In this document: piece by piece, positions 1 to 7,645 of the stretch
Numbering within the stretch: position 1 is the stretch's first letter
Layout of the letters: each line of letters starts with the position of its first letter
DNA from: Bacteroidota bacterium
Lineage (GTDB): Bacteria; Bacteroidota; Bacteroidia; Bacteroidales; B18-G4
Length of the DNA: 37,294 bases
Assembly (NCBI GenBank): GCA_013202965.1
Contig: JABMQZ010000145.1
Span: forward strand, 1-37,294
Direction of reading: 5' to 3'
Notes under the pieces: model-generated
The model's database searches: none
Told to the model about the DNA's origin: nothing
Seen by the model: the letters and a program-made list of their open reading frames with translations, nothing else
Position numbers and translations under genes: made by a program

Positions 1-2226
1 AGCGAAGCCATAGGTTATGGAAAATCCATGATGATGTGGCAAATGCTTCGCAGAAAAATAGGTGACGAGAATTTCATTCATGGAGTGCAATTATTTTATG
101 AAAGCAATAAATACAAAACTGCCTCTTATAGCGATATGCAAACGGCTATGGAAGAAGTTTCCGGAATTGATCTGACTTCTTTTTTCGACCAATGGGTAAA
201 TCGAACAGGCGCTCCGGAAATAGGGATAAAAGATATAAGAACCGATATGTTTGCCGGTAAATATCGTATTCATATAAGCCTGGAACAAAAGCAAGATGAG
301 GAAGTGTTTGATATTGATATTCCAATAAATATTGCCACTGATAAGGGAATTGAAACTTTTGTCTTCAATATGGACAAAAAAGAACAGGATTATCAAATTT
401 CCTTAGACAGTAAGCCTCTGAAATTGGCTGTCGATCCTCAATACGATGTTTTCAGAATATTAAATCCCAGCGAAGTTCCTCCGACTTTATCGAAAATATG
501 GGGAAGCAAAAACAATTTGATCATCCTGCCGGGTAATGCAAGTAAAGAACAAAAAGAAATTTATAATACCTTCGCAACACAGTGGCAAGAGTCTGATAAC
601 GATAACTTTACAATTAAATACGATACGGATTTAGAAGAGCTTCCAAAAGATAAAACAGCCTGGATTATTGGTTTTGAGAATAATTTCGCTCAGAAAATCA
701 ATCAACAATTAATAAATTATAATTCAAATTTCACCCTTGATTCTGTGATATTTGAAAATAAAAAACTTGCCAAAAAAGGAAACGATTTTGTATTTACTTT
801 ATTCGATGAAAATGATATAAATAAGCAATGCATATTTATTTCTATTGATAATGAAAGTGCTATTGCAGGCCTGATAAGAAAATTACCGTATTACGGAAAA
901 TACAGTTATTTAGCCTTTAGCGGCAACGAGCCAACAAATATTGCAAAAGGGCAATGGCCGGTATTGAATTCCCCCCTGATAAAAACTTTTAGTGAAGATG
1001 CTCAGGAAATATCGCTTAGCGAGGCAAGGGAAGCATTGGCCATACTTAAGCCGGTTTTTTCTGAAAAAAGAATGATGTCGAGTATAAAATACCTGGCATC
1101 TGAAGAGCTTAAAGGAAGAGGACTGGGAACTCCTGAAATTGATCAGGCAGCCGGGTATATTGCCCAACAATTTGAGGAAGCCGGCTTAATAGCTCTTAAT
1201 GGATCTTATTATCAAAAATTCACGCATACATTTGATGAAAAAGGAGAATTGGATCTTACAAATGTTATTGGCATCATTCCGGGTACTGATCCTGTTTTAA
1301 AGGAAGAAGTTGTTGTAATTTCAGCCCATTACGACCATCTGGGTTTTGGTTGGCCTGATGTTCGTAAAGGCAACACAGGAATGATCCATTATGGCGCCGA
1401 CGATAATGCCAGTGGTGTGGCAATACTTATTGAGCTGGCTCATTCAATGGCAAAAACTGTAAAACCAAAAAGAACCATCGTATTTCTTGCCTGTACTGCC
1501 GAAGAAGCCGGATTAATTGGATCCCGGTATTTTGTAGCCCACAGCAAAGACTATTTTAAGGGAAACATTTTTGCCAATATAAATTTAGATACCGACGGCA
1601 GTTTATTCGATAAAAAGTTATTGGTATTAAATGCCAATTCGGCAAAAGAATGGAAGTTTATCTTTATGGGCACGGAATATACCACAGGTGTAAAATCTGA
1701 AGTTATCGATAAGGATCTGGATGCCAGCGACCAGTTTGCATTTATTGAAAAAGGGATACCTGCTGTTCAGCTGTTTACCGGGGCTACCGAGAATTATCAT
1801 CGTCCTACCGATACATACGAAAAAATTGATGGTAAAGGCCTGGTAAAAGTTGCGATCGTGAGCAAAGAAGTTCTGGAATATCTTGCCAACAGGGAAGACC
1901 CCATGAATTTTACAGGAAAAGCTCCCGGCATTACCAAAGCCCCTGAAAAAAGCAAAGCCAACCGAAGGGTAAGTACAGGTTCAATACCTGACTTCGCTTA
2001 TCAGGGTACAGGCGTAAAAATAGCAAGTGTAATGCCCGGTTCAGCAGGCGAAAAAGCCGGCTTACAAGCCGAAGATATCATCATAGAACTGGATGGGATA
2101 AAAACAGATGATTTAAGATCGTATTCTGATTTATTGAAAAAATATAAACCCAATGATGTGGTAAAGCTCAAGATTTTAAGAGAGAATAAAGAAAAAATTA
2201 TTTCTTTGAAATTGGGTGAGAGGTAG
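1..2226 (+). CDS. M1-like / M28 metallopeptidase with C-terminal PDZ domain, 5' partial
   Basis: The reading frame is open to the first base of the window, so the gene starts upstream; the ATG at 28 is internal. The first ~70 residues (YGKSMMMWQML, then SFFDQWVNRTGAPE) match the C-terminal part of the M1 aminopeptidase catalytic domain; its HEXXH motif would lie outside the window. Counting from the ATG at 28, residues ~345-620 form an M28 zinc aminopeptidase domain with AHYDH (~433), GADDNASG (~456), CTAEEAG (~489), NLDTDG (~519) and YHRPTD (~590), which supply the usual metal ligands and catalytic Glu. Residues ~655-730 are a PDZ domain (GVKIASVMPGSAGEKAGL). It is probably exported and acts on peptides, but the signal peptide is not visible. 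The domains are clear; the M1 part is inferred from a short tail. Confidence 0.88.
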   Translation, partial: SEAIGYGKSMMMWQMLRRKIGDENFIHGVQLFYESNKYKTASYSDMQTAMEEVSGIDLTSFFDQWVNRTGAPEIGIKDIRTDMFAGKYRIHISLEQKQDEEVFDIDIPINIATDKGIETFVFNMDKKEQDYQISLDSKPLKLAVDPQYDVFRILNPSEVPPTLSKIWGSKNNLIILPGNASKEQKEIYNTFATQWQESDNDNFTIKYDTDLEELPKDKTAWIIGFENNFAQKINQQLINYNSNFTLDSVIFENKKLAKKGNDFVFTLFDENDINKQCIFISIDNESAIAGLIRKLPYYGKYSYLAFSGNEPTNIAKGQWPVLNSPLIKTFSEDAQEISLSEAREALAILKPVFSEKRMMSSIKYLASEELKGRGLGTPEIDQAAGYIAQQFEEAGLIALNGSYYQKFTHTFDEKGELDLTNVIGIIPGTDPVLKEEVVVISAHYDHLGFGWPDVRKGNTGMIHYGADDNASGVAILIELAHSMAKTVKPKRTIVFLACTAEEAGLIGSRYFVAHSKDYFKGNIFANINLDTDGSLFDKKLLVLNANSAKEWKFIFMGTEYTTGVKSEVIDKDLDASDQFAFIEKGIPAVQLFTGATENYHRPTDTYEKIDGKGLVKVAIVSKEVLEYLANREDPMNFTGKAPGITKAPEKSKANRRVSTGSIPDFAYQGTGVKIASVMPGSAGEKAGLQAEDIIIELDGIKTDDLRSYSDLLKKYKPNDVVKLKILRENKEKIISLKLGER

Positions 2227-2330
2227 AAGTGGCACCCTAAGGAAGAATTATTTTTTGCTTCGATTTTAAATGGGTGAAAGGCGGGGAAGCTTACAGAATC
2301 TGACTTACTCACCAACGCCCGTAAAAAGAA

Positions 2331-2381
2331 ATTGTCATCCTGATCCCGCCTCGCTTCGCTCAGCGGGATCAGGATGACAAT
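2331..2381. terminator. perfect 19-bp inverted repeat, likely bidirectional terminator
   Basis: The left arm attgtcatcctgatcccgc (2331-2349) is exactly complementary to 2363-2381, with a 13-nt loop (ctcgcttcgctca). The right arm runs into a T-run, and the left flank carries a matching A-run, so it could terminate in both directions after the peptidase gene. The loop and arm words recur at 4024-4072 and 4228-4264, so it is also part of a dispersed repeat family. Confidence 0.6.
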
Positions 2382-2441
2382 TTTTACTTGCTGGCTTGAA
2401 TGACAAACAACAGAAACCTATTACAATCTTTGTTTGCAGAA
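2372..2441 (+). repeat. 70-bp dispersed repeat, copy A
   Basis: The segment from GGATGAC to TTTGTTTGCAGAA can be aligned over its whole length with 4259-4328, at roughly three-quarters identity with one-base shifts. Both copies follow a stretch containing cgcttcgct. Unit boundaries are only defined by this pair. Confidence 0.6.
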
Positions 2442-2564
2442 AGAAGCGTTGGGAGGCAGGTAAGCATATAGTTAAGATTTTTCAGCAATTCGACACATTG
2501 TAATGGAGTATATTTCTCAAGCTCCAGGCTTCGCTTTCAGCCAGCATCACTGAATAATTTGTTA

Positions 2565-2572
2565 TAAATTTG
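2565..2572 (+). promoter_or_regulatory. Bacteroidota -7 box, 5 nt before a start codon
   Basis: TAAATTTG matches the TAnnTTTG -7 consensus of the Bacteroidota primary sigma factor. It ends only 5 nt before the ATG at 2578, which would put transcription start at or beside the start codon and give a leaderless or nearly leaderless mRNA. No convincing -33 TTTG is seen. Confidence 0.45.
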
Positions 2573-2577
2573 CACCC

Positions 2578-3309
2578 ATGACTTTCTACCAAAGCATCTC
2601 CAAATATTACGACCACATCTTTCCCTTAAACAGGATGCAGCTTGATTTTATTAAAACTGCTACAGGACCAGCAGATGATCTGTCAGTTCTTGATATTGGC
2701 TGCGGAAGCGGGAGCCTCTGTATTGAACTGGCCGGCATTTTCAGCAAAGTAACAGGGATCGACCCGGATATAAGTATGTTGAACATAGCGAAGGATAAAG
2801 CCAGGGGCATATACAGCAATCTTCAATTTTATCCCTGCGGGATGCTTGAACTCCAACAGAAATTCAGCGCAGCTTCCTTTGATAGCCTGATATGTTTTGG
2901 CAACACACTGGTACACCTGGATTCGGACGACAACATCCTCAACTTCCTGCAGCAGGCAAAGCATGTTCTTCGTCCAGGTGGCAAACTGATGATACAGATC
3001 ATTCATTATGACCGGATCATTGATCAAAATATTAAAGGATTGCCCGGCATTGAAAATGAGTTTGTGAAGTTTAGCAGGAAATATGCATACCACCCGGAAG
3101 AAAATTTACTGGATTTTGAAACCTTACTTTTCATAAAAGCAGATAAACGGGAGATCAGGAACATGATTCATTTGTATCCCATACGCCAGGCGAAACTGAT
3201 ACAGCTGATCAGGCAATCTGGATTCTCCGACATTAAGGTCTGGGGGAATTTTAAACGTGAAGCCCTGGTTTCGGATAGTATTCCGCTGGTTGTTGAGGGA
3301 GTTGGGTGA
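2578..3309 (+). CDS. class I SAM-dependent methyltransferase
   Basis: This 243-residue protein has the Rossmann-type SAM-binding signature VLDIGCGSGSLCIELA near residue 39, an acidic residue after strand 2 (GIDPD), and the later motif VLRPGGKLMIQIIHYDR. It therefore belongs to the Methyltransf_25/11 group, and its length fits a single-domain enzyme. The substrate cannot be told from sequence. It stands alone between an unrelated peptidase and a convergent membrane-protein gene. The start is supported by the TAnnTTTG box immediately upstream. The last codons (EGVG and stop) lie in a G-rich run with a loose 7-nt rhythm that continues past the stop. Confidence 0.85.
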   Translation: MTFYQSISKYYDHIFPLNRMQLDFIKTATGPADDLSVLDIGCGSGSLCIELAGIFSKVTGIDPDISMLNIAKDKARGIYSNLQFYPCGMLELQQKFSAASFDSLICFGNTLVHLDSDDNILNFLQQAKHVLRPGGKLMIQIIHYDRIIDQNIKGLPGIENEFVKFSRKYAYHPEENLLDFETLLFIKADKREIRNMIHLYPIRQAKLIQLIRQSGFSDIKVWGNFKREALVSDSIPLVVEGVG

Positions 3310-3375
3310 GGAGATGGGAGAGGGGGAGCCTTTGTGAGTAAGAGGTTTTATATAATTCATAAATAAAATTTAGTC

Positions 3376-3813
3376 TCATTGATTCAGCCACTTCTTAAAG
3401 ATAAAGCCGACACTGGCGCCATAAGCCAAAAAGCCGCCAAGTGTATAAATATTCCAGAATAATTGATCTTTCGTTGCGATAGATTCATACATCAAAGGAT
3501 GAGAAATTCCCCAAAGTGAAATAAGTAACCAGAGCAGAAAACCAAATAACAAACCTTTAAGAGTGCCTGCAAAATTCATATACTTTACTAATCTCGAGTA
3601 TATTAAAGTAAATATGATACCAAAAAAACCACCAATAACTAATTTGGTCCAAAAGAAATAAAAGGCATTGATCTGATCAGGATCAAACTTACCTTCCGGT
3701 ACCATTTGTGGGCCATAGACTATCCTTGATGCAATCGCACCGCTTAAAAATAATGCAATGCCCATAATAAGGCCTGAAATAAAACCCACCAGAAGAACTT
3801 TTTTTACGTTCAT
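3376..3813 (-). CDS. small integral membrane protein of unknown function
   Basis: This 145-residue protein is very hydrophobic, with about four predicted membrane segments: residues ~6-28, ~55-73, ~81-103 and ~118-138. It has no signal peptide cleavage site and no catalytic motif that I recognise. A clear Shine-Dalgarno sequence, AAGGAGTG, lies about 5 nt before the ATG, which is unusual in this window and makes the start firm. The gene is convergent with the methyltransferase and separated from it by about 66 bp. The call rests on the good RBS and a coherent transmembrane pattern. I cannot assign a function. Confidence 0.75.
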   Translation of the reverse strand: MNVKKVLLVGFISGLIMGIALFLSGAIASRIVYGPQMVPEGKFDPDQINAFYFFWTKLVIGGFFGIIFTLIYSRLVKYMNFAGTLKGLLFGFLLWLLISLWGISHPLMYESIATKDQLFWNIYTLGGFLAYGASVGFIFKKWLNQ

Positions 3814-4023
3814 AATTTCACTCCTTTATAATTGATGCTTGTATATTGTATTCTCTGAATTTTATCCTTATTGAGTATTTCGGTTAAGGTCCACAGCTAT
3901 GCCGCGTGTCTCTATTTGTTTCTCTAAAAATACAAAAATATCCCATGCGGTATAGCAAGTGTTATCAATGCGGAGGCCAAGCTTGTTTATATCTATTTTA
4001 CTGTTCAACGCCTGTAAATAAAA

Positions 4024-4264
4024 ATTGTCATTCTGATCCCGTTGAGCGAAGCGAAGCGGGAGAAGGACCCCCATCAAGTTGCAGCGACATCTGTTGATAT
4101 TTCCTGTAAGCTGATTGCATAAATGCTGGTAAAATAATTCTACCAGCTAATTGTAAAAAGCCAACAAGTTCATGCTGCCGGCTTGGTGCAGGAAGAGGGC
4201 AAAGTTATTTGCTGGCTGGGTGCAGTAGCCAGGGGGTCCCTCGTCGCTTCGCTTCTCGGGATGA
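4024..4264. repeat. inverted pair of gcgaagcg-type repeats flanking ~155 bp
   Basis: The segment 4024-4072 (attgtcattctgatcccg, then gcgaagcgaagcggg, then ggaccccc) and the segment 4228-4264 (agggggtccc, then cgcttcgctt, then ctcgggatgac) are related in opposite orientation. They share their arm words with the hairpin at 2331-2381. The enclosed DNA holds no gene. It may be a small non-autonomous element or simply two family members. Confidence 0.45.
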
Positions 4265-4328
4265 CCGTCTTTTATCTGCTAAGCTTAATGATAAACACTA
4301 AAAACCGATTATAGCATTGTTTGCAGAA
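4259..4328 (+). repeat. 70-bp dispersed repeat, copy B
   Basis: This is the partner of 2372-2441: it starts GGATGAC and ends TTGTTTGCAGAA, with the same order of blocks in between (TGCT, AATGA, AAAC, ATTA). It lies directly before the 7-bp-period array downstream of the lanthipeptide operon. Confidence 0.6.
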
Positions 4329-4353
4329 GAGGGATGAGGGAGGATGGATCAGG

Positions 4354-4479
4354 AGTGCCTAGTGCCGAGTGCCAAGTGCCGAGTGATGATTTAGAGTGAA
4401 GAGTTTATAGTGAAGAATTCGGCAATTCGCAATTTCTGATTTCTGGTATCTGATTTCTGATTTCTGGTATCTGATTTCA
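4354..4479. repeat. heptamer array, 18 units in one phase, reaching a stop codon
   Basis: Reading in steps of seven from 4354 gives AGTGCCT, AGTGCCG, AGTGCCA, AGTGCCG, then GTGAAGA-type units, then GATTTCT, GGTATCT and GATTTCT units, without a phase break to 4479. The final unit GATTTCA contains the TGA stop of the minus-strand elimination-domain gene. The unit sequence changes along the array but the period does not. Confidence 0.8.
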
Positions 4480-5373
4480 CCCCCTCTTCTGGCCGATTAG
4501 AGCTCTATGCATTTTCTCCTTATAATGCCGGAACAGCAAATCATAGACCACCATCTCATGCATACGCGGGCTGCTCCTGAATATGCGGTTCATCGACATA
4601 TGGATCAGGCTGGACAGGAAGTCTTTCAGGGGGACTTCCGCTTCCCCTCTTCTATAGTGATCCAGGATAGTATTGACATATTTTTGTCCGGATGATGTTC
4701 TTCTTCGGAGAATATCCTTTAAATAAATCTTGTGTTCGGCATCTTCTCCCTCAATCAAAAGGGTATTGATCCTTTCACGAAAGTTCCTGAATTTCTCCGA
4801 CAACTGCCTGGCAAGCTGTTTATCTTTCCCGAATTCTTTCCCGAAACTGCGGTTCAGTTCAAGCAGCAGATCTTTCTTTTCTTCAAGAGAAATATTAAAG
4901 TCTTGAAGAAAAGAATCAATAGCAAGAATGGCAAACAACCATCTTTCATTTTCGTCCTTACTTTCCCGTTGCTCATTAATTAATTCCATAAAGGCAGAGG
5001 TATCGAGATAAAATAGCTGTTCGGCAAGATCCATCGTCATGCTGCCATATCTTTCAATTTCCCGTTGGTAGGTAGCTGTTTCGATTTTCCAGATGAGGCC
5101 TGATCCCAGCATGGCATTCATTTTATCCTTCAGCATGGGCATCACAAGGCCAATATGCCGCTCATCTGTCAGCCTGAGCCTGTAGCGTATATGAAAATCA
5201 GGATCAGCATAGCGAATAAAAAACCAGCGACCTGCTATCTTTTGATCGATCATGGCTTGAGAAACAGGGTGTAATATATCAAGCAGCAAGCTGTCGGCAG
5301 TCTTAACGCCTGTATATATTTTTAAATACAGCCATTCAGTTCCGGGTACAAATGTTCTTTGCTCAGGCCTCAT
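4477..5373 (-). CDS. LanB elimination-domain protein (SpaB_C / thiopeptide-type bacteriocin biosynthesis)
   Basis: This 298-residue protein corresponds to the C-terminal lyase half of class I lanthipeptide dehydratases, which removes glutamate from glutamylated Ser/Thr to give dehydroalanine or dehydrobutyrine. WFFIRYADPDFHIRYRLR (residues ~50-67) is the conserved Arg-rich element, and SLIHMSMNRIF near the C-terminus carries the conserved His. I chose the ATG at 5373 over the upstream ATG at 5475 because homology begins there and it gives an 11-bp overlap with the glutamylation gene (ATGAGGCCTGA); the upstream start would overlap by 113 bp. The split into two proteins resembles thiopeptide and pinensin systems. 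The gene's stop codon lies in a heptamer repeat array. Confidence 0.88.
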   Translation of the reverse strand: MRPEQRTFVPGTEWLYLKIYTGVKTADSLLLDILHPVSQAMIDQKIAGRWFFIRYADPDFHIRYRLRLTDERHIGLVMPMLKDKMNAMLGSGLIWKIETATYQREIERYGSMTMDLAEQLFYLDTSAFMELINEQRESKDENERWLFAILAIDSFLQDFNISLEEKKDLLLELNRSFGKEFGKDKQLARQLSEKFRNFRERINTLLIEGEDAEHKIYLKDILRRRTSSGQKYVNTILDHYRRGEAEVPLKDFLSSLIHMSMNRIFRSSPRMHEMVVYDLLFRHYKEKMHRALIGQKRG

Positions 5374-7645
5374 GCTTATCCGCTGGAGTTTGATGAAAAA
5401 AGAATACAAATTCATTGGCCATAATGCCGTTTTCTCCTGATACAATACCTTCTTTGCTGTCGAAGAGGAATTCACGAAAACTTACTACTTTCCGGTTTTT
5501 GATCTCTCGCTTGAGTAGACGCAGGCAGCTGATATTTTCCATGTCCAGCCAGAGTTCGTTATCGGATTCTGTCAACGTAAGCTGTCGGGGCATGCTGTAT
5601 TTTGCTCTTATTCCGGCAACTGCAGAAAGCAGCTCATCATCATTCCCTGCACGCTGGACCGGGGCCAGGATATCATCCTTCAGGTTCCAGCTGGCAGACT
5701 GAAGCACGATATTTTTGTAGCTTACCCTTGGCAGATAAAGCGTTTCGCTTTCAAGCGGGCCCCACGAAAACCCCAGGTTTGTCATGATATTTTGCGACTG
5801 CATATCGCATAAGAATGTATATATGGACAGTGCCCCAAAAGAAAAATTATGGGCATTTGACAAATGGGGCAGGATGTATTTATTCAAGCGCTTTGAACGG
5901 AGAACTACCATATTGTTTCGGATCGAAACCATGAGGTCTGATACAGGAATAGCAAAATCAGAATCGACTGAGGAACGTCCCAGGAAGGGAATCTCGTATT
6001 CCCTCAGCACAGGCCTCATCAGGACATTACCTGTACGTTGCTGGGGCAGGTGGACAATCTCAGCCAATATGTGGTCTCCTGCAATTTCCTTTTCGATATC
6101 TGCGATATTCCGGATCGTTTGATGTAGTCCTTCATCAATATAGCAGAATCTGCCGGCCAGGTTGGCCGCACTGCTCCCTCCTGCCGACTCGATCTGTATG
6201 ATGTCTCTGGCTGTATTTTTCTTCCATTTCCCGGGAATCTTCACCAGGGCTGAAAAGCTGGCCGGAAACTTCAACTCAGAATCAGGCAGACTTTCAATGT
6301 CTTTAGGTCCGATTTCTATTTCATCCGTTCCAGATATCAGTGTCTCCTGCAGCTTTCTGTACAGCATTTGATCCACTGCATGCCATCGCATATCTGTTGT
6401 ATGGCCTTTTGTTCCGGGAATTCTGAGCCCATCCAATAAAGGCGATGCATTCGCATGTTGATCATCCGGCAGGTACGCCAGGCCTGCCTCCGGATCCAGG
6501 GCCAGGAGCAGCGGAACTTCCTGCATATCGTAACGCCGGATAAAGGCCTCTTTGAATTTTTCCAAAAATGGGTTTTTGTGAGGGCGTGAGAGCTTCATCA
6601 AAACAGGCAGCACGGACTGAAGGTCTTTTCTGATTTGATCCTTCAGTATGCAGCTTTCCGGATTCAGCTGAAGATCAGCCTGAAGCAGCCACTCATCCTT
6701 GTACGGGATCCCTGATGCAGCAGCAGATTCCCTTATAGATTTGAACACTTCAATTCTATGTGCATTCCCATTAATTTTGAGATCCTGCAATTGATCCCAA
6801 AGGAGCTTCAGATGTGTGAGCAGTTTATGCCCGGCCGGCGACCCATTCAGGCGGTTTAACAATGCCTCATGAAAGCCATTTCCCGTCACGACCGGCTCCA
6901 GATCCGACACCAGAACCTGGTTGTCGATGAGGGTGTGAATGTAAGTACGGGCTTCCTCCTCATCTATTTCCTCAGAAAGCAGCGATCTTGTAAGCTCAGC
7001 AATTCCGGCTCCTGCCGACGCCATTTCAAGGATCATTTTCAGGGAAGAACTGCCCGCTGTGCTTTGCAATTTATATTTTCGGATGCCATCCTCATCACTC
7101 GTATACTCAATATACCTGAAGTCATCGCCAATTTCCCCTAAACTGGTATTGGGAGAGTATTCAAGTTTTTCCCTGACATCCGCATCACTACCCAGATGAG
7201 CTGCCAGGGTACACAGGTATTGCATATCAGGGCGAACATGTAATTGATGCTTACCCGGTGGTGAAATCCTGATGTCTGTCCGGTCTCCGAAGCATCCGCT
7301 GCTGATACCGGCAAAAAGCCCGAAGGGCGTACTCCTGCATGCCATCCTGATTAAGTATTTCAGTAATGTATGCCTGAGCCTGGCAGGATCTTTAATCTTT
7401 TCATCAGCATGATTCAGCCATTGTTCACTTAAATTAAAAAGCACCGGTGACGCAAGATAAAGCGACTCAGAGATGACAGGAATATCATAATAATTTCTGA
7501 GCACTAAATCAAGGTCCCCGGTACTGCTAATCTCTTCAAGAACTTTTAATGACAACAGCGGTGCCCTGAGCAAAAAAGTATCAGCGATCCGGTATTGAGG
7601 ACGATCCATATTTTGATTTATTATTATTAGGGCAATAATAAACAT
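5363..7645 (-). CDS. LanB glutamylation-domain protein (lantibiotic dehydratase N-terminus)
   Basis: This 760-residue protein matches the Lant_dehydr_N domain, which uses glutamyl-tRNA to glutamylate Ser/Thr of a precursor peptide. Family marks are YRIADTFLLRAPLL at the N-terminus, RMACRSTPFGLFAG (residues ~100-113, containing the conserved Arg/Thr cluster) and LPRVSYKNIVLQSASWNL near residue 640. The elimination domain is absent and is supplied by the next gene. Two starts are possible: the ATG at 7645, which overlaps lanC by 19 bp, or the ATG at 7609 (MDRPQYRIAD), which fits the usual family N-terminus better and lies 17 bp after lanC. Neither has a strong ribosome binding site. It is the middle gene of the operon lanC, lanB-N, lanB-C. 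Confidence 0.92.
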   Translation of the reverse strand: MFIIALIIINQNMDRPQYRIADTFLLRAPLLSLKVLEEISSTGDLDLVLRNYYDIPVISESLYLASPVLFNLSEQWLNHADEKIKDPARLRHTLLKYLIRMACRSTPFGLFAGISSGCFGDRTDIRISPPGKHQLHVRPDMQYLCTLAAHLGSDADVREKLEYSPNTSLGEIGDDFRYIEYTSDEDGIRKYKLQSTAGSSSLKMILEMASAGAGIAELTRSLLSEEIDEEEARTYIHTLIDNQVLVSDLEPVVTGNGFHEALLNRLNGSPAGHKLLTHLKLLWDQLQDLKINGNAHRIEVFKSIRESAAASGIPYKDEWLLQADLQLNPESCILKDQIRKDLQSVLPVLMKLSRPHKNPFLEKFKEAFIRRYDMQEVPLLLALDPEAGLAYLPDDQHANASPLLDGLRIPGTKGHTTDMRWHAVDQMLYRKLQETLISGTDEIEIGPKDIESLPDSELKFPASFSALVKIPGKWKKNTARDIIQIESAGGSSAANLAGRFCYIDEGLHQTIRNIADIEKEIAGDHILAEIVHLPQQRTGNVLMRPVLREYEIPFLGRSSVDSDFAIPVSDLMVSIRNNMVVLRSKRLNKYILPHLSNAHNFSFGALSIYTFLCDMQSQNIMTNLGFSWGPLESETLYLPRVSYKNIVLQSASWNLKDDILAPVQRAGNDDELLSAVAGIRAKYSMPRQLTLTESDNELWLDMENISCLRLLKREIKNRKVVSFREFLFDSKEGIVSGENGIMANEFVFFFHQTPADKHEA

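Larger units (their letters stand above)
2227..2577. other. intergenic region with hairpin and dispersed repeat copy A
   Basis: This 351-bp gap separates two co-directional genes. It holds a perfect 19-bp inverted repeat (2331-2381), a 70-bp dispersed repeat whose left end overlaps the right arm of the hairpin (2372-2441), and a promoter-like box next to the methyltransferase start. I see no supported coding sequence in it. Confidence 0.6.
3814..4476. other. repeat-rich intergenic region, no supported gene
   Basis: This 663-bp gap holds the upstream region of the membrane protein gene, two oppositely oriented copies of a gcgaagcg-type repeat (4024-4072 and 4228-4264), a small hairpin GCTGGTA/TACCAGC (4125-4147), copy B of the 70-bp dispersed repeat, and a long 7-bp-period array. 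I looked here for a lanthipeptide precursor on both strands. No short ORF with a leader and a Ser/Thr/Cys-rich core was found. Confidence 0.6.

Noticed and set aside
3868-4077. 69-residue minus-strand open frame
   Set aside because: It overlaps the dispersed gcgaagcg repeat, has no ribosome binding site or -7 box, and shows no recognisable domain.
5374-5475. Longer N-terminus of the elimination-domain protein
   Set aside because: It would overlap the upstream gene by 113 bp and adds residues outside the conserved domain.
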